The position numbers and the translations under genes were made by a program. Source: Chryseosolibacter sp964393795 (lineage in GTDB: Bacteria; Bacteroidota; Bacteroidia; Cytophagales; Cyclobacteriaceae). Taken from it: a stretch of 64,000 nt of DNA. Below, piece after piece: positions 8,375-17,755 of the stretch (positions are counted from its first letter, which is position 1; every line of letters starts with the position of its first letter). Location: positions 6,203 to 70,202 of the forward strand of contig CAYMWA010000005.1 of assembly GCA_964393795.1 (NCBI GenBank). The letters run 5' to 3'. The notes below the pieces were generated by a model that was not told where the DNA came from, made no database searches, and was given only the letters and a program-made list of their open reading frames with translations.

Positions 8375-11300
8375 CGACAAAGTTTATTCGCCGACCGATC
8401 CTCTCTATTGTGGTTTCATTGATCATCACGCTGCTGGGACTGTTGTCTTTATCGTGGCTTCCGATGGCACAGTTTCCGGCAATTGCCCCTCCGGAAGTGA
8501 ACGTCACCGTTGAATATACCGGTGCGAATGCGGAGACAGTAACGAAAGCGGCGATTGTTCCGCTGGAGCGGGCGATCAATGGCGTTCCAGGTATGAAGTA
8601 TATGTCGTCGGATGCGGGGAACGATGGGATCGGTATCATTCAGGTCATATTTGAGATTGGCACCGACCCTGATGTCGCCGCAGTCAACGTGCAGAACCGC
8701 GTTGCCGCTGTGATGGGCGAACTGCCATCCGAAGTGATCAGGAACGGTGTCAAGATTGCCAAGGAAGAGAACAGTATGTTGATGTACCTGAACATCTTCA
8801 GCGCCGACGACGACATGGAGGAGAAGTTCTTATACAACTTTGCCGATATCAACATACTTGCCGAGTTGAAGCGCATTGATGGCGTAGGCTTTGCCGATAT
8901 CCTCGGTGCGAAAGAATATGCGATGCGGATTTGGTTGCGCCCTAACAAAATGCTCGCCTACAATGTGTCCACTCAGGATGTAGTTGAGGCATTGCAGTCG
9001 GAAAACGTCGAGGCGGCGCCGGGCAAAGTGGGAGAGAGCTCCGAAAAATTGCCGCAAGCGCTTCAATATGTGTTGAAATACACTGGACGACTTAGCACGG
9101 AAGATGAATACCGAAACATCCCGCTGCGGGCCACCGACGACGGGAAAATATTGCGCATCTCCGACGTGGCTGACGTTGAGTTTTCTACGGCCTATTACGA
9201 CGTGGAAGCGAAACTGGACGGAAGGCCAACCGCTGCCATTATGCTGAAGCAACTGCCCGGATCCAACGCAAGCCGCGTGATTGCAGATGTCAAGCAGAGG
9301 ATGCGGGACATCAGAGAATCCACCTTCCTGCTTGGTATGGATTATGAGATCAGTTACGATGTCAGCCGGTTCCTTGATGCGTCAATTTCCGAAGTCGCAA
9401 CAACACTCATTGAAGCTTTTATCCTGGTCTCGTTGGTGGTGTTTATCTTTTTGCAGGATTTCAGGTCTACACTGATCCCGGCGATTGCCGTCCCGGTTTC
9501 CCTGATAGGCACATTGTTCTTTATGTTGCTGATGGGCTTCTCGCTAAACCTGATTACCCTTTTTGCGCTGGTCCTTTCTATTGGTATTGTGGTAGACAAT
9601 GCCATTGTCGTGGTCGAGGCTGTTCACGTCAAGTTGAACGAACAAAAGGTGAGCGCGCTGAAGGCTACGGAGATGGCGATGAAAGAAATTGACGGCGCGA
9701 TTGTCGCGATCACGTTGGTGATGTCAGCCGTATTCGTGCCTGTTGCTTTTATGTCAGGACCATCGGGAATTTTCTACAGGCAGTTCTCGCTGACCATGGC
9801 AGTGGCCATCGTGCTTTCGGGTGCGGTGGCGTTAACGCTGACGCCTGCACTTTGTTCCATCCTGCTCAGGCCGGCGCGCGACCACAGTGATTCGATATCA
9901 GGAAAGTTTTTTAGCGGATTTAACAAGTGGTACGGCGGATTGTCGCATCGCTATCAAAGGCTGTTGCAGTTGATCGCCGGACGTCGAGCCGTGACTTTTG
10001 GTATCTTGCTTGCCTTCTGTGCGGGAACGGGATTACTGGAGCGAATGTTGCCGACGGGATTTATACCCAATGAAGATCAGGGAACATTCTATGCCAATAT
10101 CACGACCCCTTCGGGGTCGACGCTCGAACGCACAATGGCAGTCGTCGATGCTATCCAAAGGGCGTGTGCTGACATTGCCGAGATTGAGTCAGTGTCGACC
10201 CTTGCCGGAACCAACGTCCTCTCCGATGGTACCGGCGCTACCTACGGATCTTGTCTCATCAACCTCGTGCACTGGGATGAACGTGAGTTGTCTGTCGATG
10301 AAGTGATTGCTCTTGTCAAGGAAAGGACCGCTCATATCAAAGATGCACAAATCGAATTCTTTCCACCGCCAGCTGTTCCCGGCTACGGCAACACGAGCGG
10401 TTTTGAACTTCGTCTGCTGGACAAAACAGGTTCGGGCGATTTCAAGCGGATGGAGACCGTCACGAATCAATTCATTGAAGATCTGGTGGCGACGCCGGAG
10501 GTAGGTAATGCTTTTACCATGTATGACGCGAGTTTCCCACAGTACCTGTTGCATGTCGACAGAGACAAGGCGGCGCAGAAAAAGGTATCTGTCGATAACG
10601 CGATGGGCATGCTTCAGACACACATCGGAAGTGAATATGTTACGAACTTTATCCGGTTTGACAAGATGTACCGCGTAATGGTTCAGGCTTCGCCCGAGTA
10701 CCGTGCTCAACCGGAGGATATTCTCAAACTTTTTGTAAAAAACCGCGATGGTGAGCCGGTCTTGCTGTCTGCCTTTATGAACATCGAAAGGGTCTATGGT
10801 CTCGAACAGATTACGCGGTACAACATGTATACGTCGGCCGAAATCAACGGCCAACCCGCGAAAGGATTCAGCAGCGGCGACGCCATCGCGGCTATTGAAG
10901 AGGTAGCGCGCGAGAAGCTTCCACGGGGCTACGACATTGACTGGGCCGGAATGACGCGCGACCAGGTGTCTGCAGGGAATGAGTCGATCTTTATTTTCGT
11001 CATATGCCTTGCGTTCGTCTATCTCTTGCTGGCGGCACAGTATGAAAGTTTCTTTTTACCGATGCCGGTTATCCTTTCGCTGCCAACAGGCGTCTTTGGT
11101 GGATTTCTGTTCCTGTTGTGTCTGGGACTTGAGAACAACGTGTACGCCCAGGTGGCGATGGTGATGCTCATCGGTCTCCTTGGAAAGAACGCTATCCTGA
11201 TAGTGGAGTTTGCCTCCATGAGGCAGCGCCAGGGAAAGACACCTCTTCAGGCTGCCATTGAAGGTGCCACCGTGCGACTCCGTCCTATTCTGATGACGTC

Positions 11301-11526
11301 GTTTGCGTTCATTGCCGGACTTATTCCCTTGATGTTTGCATCTGGTGCCGGTGCCGTTGGAAACAGAACCATTGGTAGTGCCGCAGCAGGAGGGATGCTC
11401 TTTGGGACATTATTTGGTGTGATCATTATTCCCGGACTTTACGTGATATTTGCCACGCTCGCCGAACGGTTTGCAAAAGCAGTTGCCGAAGTATCCTTAA
11501 ACAAAAAGGCCCGTGCACTACATTGA
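8371..11526 (+). CDS. RND efflux transporter permease, HAE1 (AcrB/MexB-like)
   Basis: This is the proton-driven inner-membrane pump subunit, 1051 residues, full length for the HAE1 family. TM1 is near residues 10-30 and the second membrane bundle starts near residue 340. The proton-relay segment in TM4 reads GIVVDNAIVVVE: the first catalytic aspartate is present (D409), while the second Asp of AcrB is Asn here, a common natural variant. Large periplasmic porter loops follow TM1 and TM7. The GTG start overlaps the stop of the adaptor gene, giving translational coupling. The last codons form one arm of the terminator at 11505-11550. Exported compounds cannot be predicted; drugs, dyes or lipids are typical. 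Confidence 0.95.
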   Translation: MTTKFIRRPILSIVVSLIITLLGLLSLSWLPMAQFPAIAPPEVNVTVEYTGANAETVTKAAIVPLERAINGVPGMKYMSSDAGNDGIGIIQVIFEIGTDPDVAAVNVQNRVAAVMGELPSEVIRNGVKIAKEENSMLMYLNIFSADDDMEEKFLYNFADINILAELKRIDGVGFADILGAKEYAMRIWLRPNKMLAYNVSTQDVVEALQSENVEAAPGKVGESSEKLPQALQYVLKYTGRLSTEDEYRNIPLRATDDGKILRISDVADVEFSTAYYDVEAKLDGRPTAAIMLKQLPGSNASRVIADVKQRMRDIRESTFLLGMDYEISYDVSRFLDASISEVATTLIEAFILVSLVVFIFLQDFRSTLIPAIAVPVSLIGTLFFMLLMGFSLNLITLFALVLSIGIVVDNAIVVVEAVHVKLNEQKVSALKATEMAMKEIDGAIVAITLVMSAVFVPVAFMSGPSGIFYRQFSLTMAVAIVLSGAVALTLTPALCSILLRPARDHSDSISGKFFSGFNKWYGGLSHRYQRLLQLIAGRRAVTFGILLAFCAGTGLLERMLPTGFIPNEDQGTFYANITTPSGSTLERTMAVVDAIQRACADIAEIESVSTLAGTNVLSDGTGATYGSCLINLVHWDERELSVDEVIALVKERTAHIKDAQIEFFPPPAVPGYGNTSGFELRLLDKTGSGDFKRMETVTNQFIEDLVATPEVGNAFTMYDASFPQYLLHVDRDKAAQKKVSVDNAMGMLQTHIGSEYVTNFIRFDKMYRVMVQASPEYRAQPEDILKLFVKNRDGEPVLLSAFMNIERVYGLEQITRYNMYTSAEINGQPAKGFSSGDAIAAIEEVAREKLPRGYDIDWAGMTRDQVSAGNESIFIFVICLAFVYLLLAAQYESFFLPMPVILSLPTGVFGGFLFLLCLGLENNVYAQVAMVMLIGLLGKNAILIVEFASMRQRQGKTPLQAAIEGATVRLRPILMTSFAFIAGLIPLMFASGAGAVGNRTIGSAAAGGMLFGTLFGVIIIPGLYVIFATLAERFAKAVAEVSLNKKARALH

Positions 11527-11550
11527 GGGAGTGCACAGGCCTTTCGTTTT
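11505..11550. terminator. Bidirectional rho-independent terminator overlapping the permease end
   Basis: The arms 11505-11519 and 11530-11544 pair over about 14 bp (AAAGGCC.GTGCACT with AGTGCAC.GGCCTTT, one mismatch) around a 10-base loop. A CGTTTTTG tail follows on the plus strand and A-rich DNA precedes the stem, so it can stop both the RND operon and the converging SusCD operon. The stem includes the last seven codons of the permease. Confidence 0.85.
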
Positions 11551-11562
11551 TGTCTTTGGAGA

Positions 11563-12801
11563 CTACTCCACTACTTCCACTTTGATATCATCCAAAAAGA
11601 TGCGGTTCTTGTTCGGAGATGCTGCCCTCAGATCGAAGGCTTTGCCCAGGAACCGGATTTGTGTCTCGGCGGTTGCGCCGGTCACATCAAATGTGAACGC
11701 GCGGTCATCAGCCCAGATGTCATTGTCGATGCCTGCCGTATCATCATCCTCATCGTTCGGGATGTTCTCTACCATAATCAGTGTTGTGCTCGGCGTCCCT
11801 GCGCCAAGGATTTCAATAACCAACTCCCGCGAGTCAACTGTACCGCCTGCCGAAATGTAGGCCGCAGCTTTGAATGTCACCTTCAGATTTTGAGTTCCTT
11901 CAATGGTCGATAGCTTGGGCGAAATAAGGTCACCACCATAGTTCGTCTTGCCCAGCTTAACAAAACCCTGACGGGCATACAGCGGCTGATCGTTGCTTAC
12001 TGGATTCATGGTGCTTGTCCATCCCTTTGCCAGTTGGTCTGCAGTCCAGCTGGATATTTTTGTTTCACCGTCGGTCACGTAAGGAATCGCACTTCCATAT
12101 TCCAGCCAGCTGAAGTCTTCCAACAGTACAATGTTGCCCGGCAACTGCTCCAGCGTAATCGTTCCGGAGAGTTCCGGAAAATCGGTGGCGTTTACCGTCA
12201 TGGTGACAGATCGGGCACCGCCTTTATTGATGGCAGCGTTTAGTGTGACTTTGTCAGCAGTCTTCGAAACTTCAGTAAGCCACGAGTCGTCGTCGAGGGT
12301 ATATGTCCACTCAACGTTTGTGGTCAGCGTCACATCGAATTCGCCCCCGGCAGATGCGATGCTTACACTTTCCGGAAGCGTAAGGGTAGGAACAGCAGCT
12401 TCCTGTTCTATTCGGAACAACACGGGCTGCTCTTCGCCGTTGACCACAAAGGCGAGGTTTACCACGCGTGGATCGTACGACTCATTGGGACTGACCGTAA
12501 TCTTGAAGATACCATCGTCTTTGCCTTCCGAAGGGAAGACTTTCACCCAGTCGGCCTGTTCCTTGGCCACGATCTGCCAGTCACCGCTGGCACGCACAAC
12601 ATAACTTTCTGTTTTTCCCTCCCTGCCGGAAGCTAATCCGGTAGGGTCACCTTCGATAGTGAAGCTCGTGGGTGCAGCAGGTTCGTCTTCATCACACGAC
12701 TGAAGTATTCCTGCAAATCCCACCAGCAACGCCACCATCCATGTCCATTTTCGGAGGATCGAATAATAAGTCTTCATGTTATTCACTTTAATGTTCTTCA
12801 T
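11563..12801 (-). CDS. BACON-domain lipoprotein of a SusCD-type operon
   Basis: This surface lipoprotein has 412 residues, or 404 from the ATG at 12777. The lipobox cysteine is in GILQSC (residue 36). Two BACON-type immunoglobulin-like domains can be seen at about 45-135 and 138-225, each ending in the conserved T[IL].LEQ-like or FRIEQ strand. The last 180 residues form a beta-rich domain (DFSWLEYGSAIPYV onwards) that resembles carbohydrate- or ligand-binding jelly rolls seen at the end of such proteins. It is the last gene of the operon starting at 19729 and follows SusD after 7 bases. In Sus-like systems, the extra lipoprotein in this position usually binds the nutrient at the cell surface. 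Confidence 0.85.
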   Translation of the reverse strand: MKNIKVNNMKTYYSILRKWTWMVALLVGFAGILQSCDEDEPAAPTSFTIEGDPTGLASGREGKTESYVVRASGDWQIVAKEQADWVKVFPSEGKDDGIFKITVSPNESYDPRVVNLAFVVNGEEQPVLFRIEQEAAVPTLTLPESVSIASAGGEFDVTLTTNVEWTYTLDDDSWLTEVSKTADKVTLNAAINKGGARSVTMTVNATDFPELSGTITLEQLPGNIVLLEDFSWLEYGSAIPYVTDGETKISSWTADQLAKGWTSTMNPVSNDQPLYARQGFVKLGKTNYGGDLISPKLSTIEGTQNLKVTFKAAAYISAGGTVDSRELVIEILGAGTPSTTLIMVENIPNDEDDDTAGIDNDIWADDRAFTFDVTGATAETQIRFLGKAFDLRAASPNKNRIFLDDIKVEVVE

Positions 12802-12808
12802 GTTTTAC

Positions 12809-14380
12809 TTAATTGCCAATGGCCTGCTTGCTCCACCATACCGGCGTCTTCATGTCGTTGGCCCCGCCCATGTTGCTCAACGCTTCCTTCGCATTAGCGG
12901 AGTTGGTCGACATGGTAATGGCTGGATAACCGAATCGGGTGGGCAGGATGTGATCGTTGTACACTGTTCCGTCGCCGATGGTCAGCACAGGGAAGCCCGT
13001 TCTGCGATACTCATGCCATGCTTCCATGCCGATCCAAAACAACGCGAGGTACTTTTGATTCGCAATGGCTTCTTCCTTGTCAGACGCAAGGTCCCACGAT
13101 CCGAGCGGAGAGGCCAAATAAGTGTCGATGTCTGCCTGTGTAATGCTTGTAGGCGTTTCCGACCACGCGCCGAGTTCCGACCATTTTTCCATTGACGCGG
13201 TGATCGCAGCTTCGTAGTACGACTTGGCAGCAGCTTCACCACCGGGAATGAGGCCGTCGAATGCAGCTTCCGCAAAGATGAACTGTACCTCGGCATAATC
13301 CATGTAAGTGGCCGGCGCGTCCCTTCTACCCAGCACGGCAAAGTTGAGCCAGGACGAGCCACGGTCTGCGTCCGCACGCTGATCTTCCGAAGCACCAGAT
13401 ATCGTCCCCTTCCAAATATTGTCCGGGTTCGATTGCAAGATGGGGTTCTTCTTACCGATGATAGGCAAGCGAGGATCAACATAGATCTGGTTGCCGCCCA
13501 TGTCAGTCTGCACAGTCATTTTGATAAGCTGTTCCGTGAGCTTTCTACCGCTGGAAGTAAAACCGCTTTCCGTCTCGGTTCCGAAATTGCTGATGTAAGG
13601 ATCGTCGCCTGTGAATGTTACCGTGGCGTTGTCTTCGTTAGAGGTGAACACCGGATACTTGTCCGGATTGTTAACGATCTCCGTCATCTTCGTCCCTACA
13701 TTCATTTCCGTGCGACCGCTTACGCGCATCAGCAGGCGAAGGTATAGCGAGTTGTTAAACTTCCGCCAGGCGGCGATGTTTCCGCCATACATGCCGTCCA
13801 TCTGGGGCTTAAGGAAAGATGGGTTGGTCGCGTAGATGTCATTCGCGGCCTCGAGATCGGCAAACATCAGTTCGTACACTTCTTTCTGTGTATTGAATTT
13901 TGGCGTAAGAGTTCCGCCCAAAGATCTGCCCGTAAAGGCTTCTTCATAGGGGATATCGCCAAACATATCGGTCATGTTAGACAGGAACAACACCTTAAAC
14001 GTAAGCGCGATCGCTTCCAGTGATTTGTTGTCCTGAGCTACCGCGAGGTCGTGCATGTGCATGGCGTTCTTACCATAGGTGGCGTAGTGGTTCCAGAAAC
14101 CGTACCAATCCCTTGAATCTTCAAAGAAGTACAGGTGTTCCCGCCGGGTAACGCCGCCGGTATGCGCGGTATATTGCATCAACTCATCGTTGTAGTACCA
14201 CGTCCGCTGCAACCATTGGTTACCGGAGTTGAACAGGAGCGGTTCAAACATCGCCGTCGCCTGTTGCATCCCCACCAGCGTGCGGTTCGGGTTCGTATTG
14301 ATTTCTTCGAAATCAGAAGTGCAGGCACCAAGGAAAGTGAATATCAGGCTGCACCCTATGATGTATTTAACTTTTTTCAT
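12809..14380 (-). CDS. SusD/RagB-like nutrient-binding lipoprotein (SusD-like_2 group)
   Basis: This is the outer-membrane lipoprotein lid of a SusCD importer, 523 residues. Lipobox Cys20 (TFLGAC) is followed by TSDFEEINTNPNR, the typical start of the SusD-like 2 group (PF12771). TPR-like helices follow, including the blocks WYGFWNHYATYGKNAMH and the C-terminal FIFAEAAFDGL and WHEYRRTGFPVL. It caps the paired SusC barrel and presents the substrate. The gene lies 19 bases downstream of SusC. The partner genes point to a phosphoester-containing ligand (inference). Confidence 0.93.
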   Translation of the reverse strand: MKKVKYIIGCSLIFTFLGACTSDFEEINTNPNRTLVGMQQATAMFEPLLFNSGNQWLQRTWYYNDELMQYTAHTGGVTRREHLYFFEDSRDWYGFWNHYATYGKNAMHMHDLAVAQDNKSLEAIALTFKVLFLSNMTDMFGDIPYEEAFTGRSLGGTLTPKFNTQKEVYELMFADLEAANDIYATNPSFLKPQMDGMYGGNIAAWRKFNNSLYLRLLMRVSGRTEMNVGTKMTEIVNNPDKYPVFTSNEDNATVTFTGDDPYISNFGTETESGFTSSGRKLTEQLIKMTVQTDMGGNQIYVDPRLPIIGKKNPILQSNPDNIWKGTISGASEDQRADADRGSSWLNFAVLGRRDAPATYMDYAEVQFIFAEAAFDGLIPGGEAAAKSYYEAAITASMEKWSELGAWSETPTSITQADIDTYLASPLGSWDLASDKEEAIANQKYLALFWIGMEAWHEYRRTGFPVLTIGDGTVYNDHILPTRFGYPAITMSTNSANAKEALSNMGGANDMKTPVWWSKQAIGN

Positions 14381-14399
14381 TTCGCTTTGATTTAAGGAA

Positions 14400-17300
14400 T
14401 TAGAATGACAACCTCACGTTAACCCCTTGAGTGCGCGTCATCGGGTAGGCACCGGCTTCAATACCGTTGAAGACGTTCGAGCCAGTCATCATGCCGCCTT
14501 CGGGGTCGAACTGAGGCCACTTATCCCATGAGAAGATGTTGGTGGCGAACACGGCGATACTCGCACCCTTGAACACTTTGGTTTTCTCAAGGAGCGATGC
14601 CGGCAGATTGTACTCGAGTCTGGCCTCCCGGAATTTCAAGAAAGAAGTGCTGTAAGTGTGTGCTTCCCCGTTGTAGCGATCGAGTGTCCTTGCCTGATAA
14701 TAGGTGTAGATGTTACTCGTCACCGTATTGTTGAGCTGATATTCACCAGCACCATTCTCATCCGTAGAAACGGGATTCACACCGGGTGCAACAATACCGT
14801 CGTAGCGACCCTCCAGCGAGTTCGTCAACTTACCCTGGTAGGAAAGGATACCGTCGGTTACGGAGAAGCGATGTCCGCCATACTGATAGGTGAACAGGGC
14901 GTTGAGCGTGAAGTTCTTGTATCGGAAGGAAGTATTGAAACCACCTCTCCAATCAGGATTTACCTTACCCAGATGAACGTCGGGATTTGTGGTCAGCGAT
15001 GGCAATCCGGTCGCGGGATCGATAATGACCTGACCGGAAACATCCACGTGATTGCCGCTGTCATCGACGTAGTAAGAACCTGCCGGGGCACGCTTGAGCC
15101 CAAAGCCGTAGAGCTGGTACATCTCTTTGCCAAGGTAAGAGTGTACGAAAAGTCTTCCGCCAATGGTGGTTCCCATATCGGTTTGCAGCGGTTGCTCAGG
15201 ATCCCAGCCCTCCTGCAGACTGACAAGCGTCGTGTTGTTCTTCGCCCAGTTGACATTGATGTTCCATGTGAAGTCGGTGGTCCTTATCGGTGTCGCAGAC
15301 AATGCTACCTCGATACCTTCATTAACGATTTCACCCGCGTTGATGGTCATCCGTGAAGCACCGATCATAGGATCTACAGCGACGTCAATAATCTGGTCGG
15401 TTGTGGAGGATCTGTATACAGCAAAGTCAAGACCAAGCCGATTTTGGAAAAAGCGTGCGTCCAGTCCGAGTTCCCAACTCTCGATGTTTTCCGGCCGGAT
15501 CAACGGATTGACGATGTCGTTTGGCATGGTATATCCACCGCTGATCGATGACGCGTTATAGTACTGATCGAGTTGGTAGGGGCTCGTGTCATTACCAACG
15601 TTGGCCCATGATGCGCGAACCTTGGCCAGTGAAATGAAAGGTGCTGCGACATGAAGATCAAAGACGCGATCGAGTAGCACGCTCGCAGAAACCGAAGGGT
15701 AGAAATAAGACCAGTTTTCAGGCGCCAGTGTACTGGACCAGTCGTTACGCGCAGTCAGATCAAGATAGACCTTGTCGTCCCAGCCAAATGTGGAGAATCC
15801 GTACAAACTGTTAATGACCTTTTTGCTTCGATAAGCGTCGGGCCGCGCAAAGATGCCGGATGGCACGTTGTCGATGTGGTACACACCGGGAATGTCGAGT
15901 TCGTCGAGTTGCACGACATTCCTTCTGTGTTCACGTATCATGGTGTTACCCCCAACACCCGCTACCACGGAGAGGCGGTCAACGACGTGGCCGTCATACT
16001 TCAAGAGGAAATCCGTGTTGGATTCCAGATCGGTAAGCGCTTGCTCACGGTAAAAACCATTTTTCCAGGCACTGGTGAGATGCGGCTTGCGCTGCGTCCG
16101 GAATTCACCGTTCAGGTCTAATCCCGACTTGACGTCGAGGGAGAGTCCTTTAACCAGATCGCCCAGGTCTACGGAGAAGCCAGCAAAACCAAAGACGCGG
16201 TCCTTGTCGAGGGTGTTCAGCTCTTCATACAAAATGCGGTATGGATTGTACGAGTTGCTGCTCGCAAACACCAGGCTGTTTCCATTTTGCGATTCCGTTG
16301 ACTCCCAGTTCAACCTGTTGTAGCGACCTTGGAAATATTCATCCCGCCAGTTGCTCATTGAATTCGTGTTATACCCCCACATCAGGTTGTACATTACTGT
16401 GGTCTGGTGATAACCCGCCATCGGCATGTTGTCGCTGGTGGTATTGTAGTAGTTTACTTTCGTTCTGAATTTGATCCATTTGTTGACAGGAGATTCCAGC
16501 GAGAAGGAAATGTTCTTCCTGTCGAAGCCCGTGTTGGGTAAGATCCATTCATTTTTATTTTGGTTGAGGGATACCCGCACGTTAGTCCCTTCGCCGTTGC
16601 TGCCGCTGATCTCGACGGAGTTTGTATAAGTAACGCCTGTCTGGAAGATGCCGGTGAACCAGTCATCCTGATAGACGAAAGGTGTCTTTACGATTTGCCC
16701 GGTTTCCCAGTTCTTGCCTTCGTATTGATAGCGTAGCTGGCCTTCAAGCTTTTCACCCCAGGCATAGCGCGACAGGTTTCTCGGGGGGTAGTCAGTGGAT
16801 CCACCTACCAGCGAAGGATCCAGCGTCCAGAAGTTGTACTCCGACTGACCCATGTCACTTCCAGAACCGTATTCCTTTTGGAAGTCGGGCCAATAGCCTG
16901 CTTTTTCAAAGCTCACCTGTGAGTTGACGGTCACGCCGATGCCCTTTCCTGTCCGGCCTTTCTTGGTAGTGATCAAAATCGCACCATTGGCTGCGCGCGA
17001 CCCGTAGAGCGCCGTGGCAGAAGGACCTTTGAGGACTGTGATGCTGGCGATATCCTGCGGGTTGATGTCACTTGCTCCGTTACCATAGTCAACAGGGAAG
17101 TCAGCACCGGAGTTAGTATAGCTGCTGCTACCGGACGTCGCCGTGGTACCGGACAGCACCGGGACACCATCAATGACAAACAGTGCCTCGTTCTTTCCAT
17201 AGTTGAGCGAGTGATCACCGCGAAGGGTTACACGCACAGAACTGATGGGGCCGCTGTTGGCACTGCTCAGGGTAAGTCCTGCCACCCTGCCGCTCATGGT

Positions 17301-17723
17301 GCTCATCCAGTTATTCGATTGCACCTGCGTAACGGCGTCGCCGCTCACTTCGGCAACCGAATAGCCGAGGGATTCCTCTTCACGTGTCAGTCCCAGCGCG
17401 GTAACGACCACGCTTTCCAACTCCGTTACGCTTTCTTCGAGGGTAACATCGATCTTCGTCAAATTACCCACGGGTATTTCCTGGGGGGTATACCCGATAA
17501 ACTGAAATACCAGTACGGCGTCTGCATTAACATTCAATCTGAATGTACCGTCTGCGTTCGTGGTCGTTCCGGAAGTCGTACCCTTGACCATAACGCTTGC
17601 CCCGGGGATGGGCATTCCGCTTTGATCAATGACTGTTCCTGTCACTACCCTCTCCTGGGCCATGGTTGGTATAGATGCTAACCATAGCACCCATACCGCG
17701 ATCAGTGTAAGGATTGGTTTCAT
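14400..17723 (-). CDS. SusC/RagA-like TonB-linked outer-membrane receptor
   Basis: This TonB-dependent importer of the SusC family has 1107 residues. The signal peptide spans residues 1-22 (ending MAQ). A carboxypeptidase-regulatory-like domain spans about 23-98 (VTGTVIDQSGMPIPGASV through VTLEES). The TonB plug spans about 110-235 with the SusC signature block ITVLKGPSATALYGSRAANGAI. The beta-barrel ends in the aromatic C-terminus NVRLSF. It has no STN domain, so unlike the SusC at 41251 it is not expected to signal through a FecR anti-sigma factor. It is preceded in the operon by the metallophosphoesterase and followed by its SusD. Confidence 0.95.
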   Translation of the reverse strand: MKPILTLIAVWVLWLASIPTMAQERVVTGTVIDQSGMPIPGASVMVKGTTSGTTTNADGTFRLNVNADAVLVFQFIGYTPQEIPVGNLTKIDVTLEESVTELESVVVTALGLTREEESLGYSVAEVSGDAVTQVQSNNWMSTMSGRVAGLTLSSANSGPISSVRVTLRGDHSLNYGKNEALFVIDGVPVLSGTTATSGSSSYTNSGADFPVDYGNGASDINPQDIASITVLKGPSATALYGSRAANGAILITTKKGRTGKGIGVTVNSQVSFEKAGYWPDFQKEYGSGSDMGQSEYNFWTLDPSLVGGSTDYPPRNLSRYAWGEKLEGQLRYQYEGKNWETGQIVKTPFVYQDDWFTGIFQTGVTYTNSVEISGSNGEGTNVRVSLNQNKNEWILPNTGFDRKNISFSLESPVNKWIKFRTKVNYYNTTSDNMPMAGYHQTTVMYNLMWGYNTNSMSNWRDEYFQGRYNRLNWESTESQNGNSLVFASSNSYNPYRILYEELNTLDKDRVFGFAGFSVDLGDLVKGLSLDVKSGLDLNGEFRTQRKPHLTSAWKNGFYREQALTDLESNTDFLLKYDGHVVDRLSVVAGVGGNTMIREHRRNVVQLDELDIPGVYHIDNVPSGIFARPDAYRSKKVINSLYGFSTFGWDDKVYLDLTARNDWSSTLAPENWSYFYPSVSASVLLDRVFDLHVAAPFISLAKVRASWANVGNDTSPYQLDQYYNASSISGGYTMPNDIVNPLIRPENIESWELGLDARFFQNRLGLDFAVYRSSTTDQIIDVAVDPMIGASRMTINAGEIVNEGIEVALSATPIRTTDFTWNINVNWAKNNTTLVSLQEGWDPEQPLQTDMGTTIGGRLFVHSYLGKEMYQLYGFGLKRAPAGSYYVDDSGNHVDVSGQVIIDPATGLPSLTTNPDVHLGKVNPDWRGGFNTSFRYKNFTLNALFTYQYGGHRFSVTDGILSYQGKLTNSLEGRYDGIVAPGVNPVSTDENGAGEYQLNNTVTSNIYTYYQARTLDRYNGEAHTYSTSFLKFREARLEYNLPASLLEKTKVFKGASIAVFATNIFSWDKWPQFDPEGGMMTGSNVFNGIEAGAYPMTRTQGVNVRLSF

Positions 17724-17755
17724 TGAGTAATTGATTTGTCCATTGAAAATTTAGG

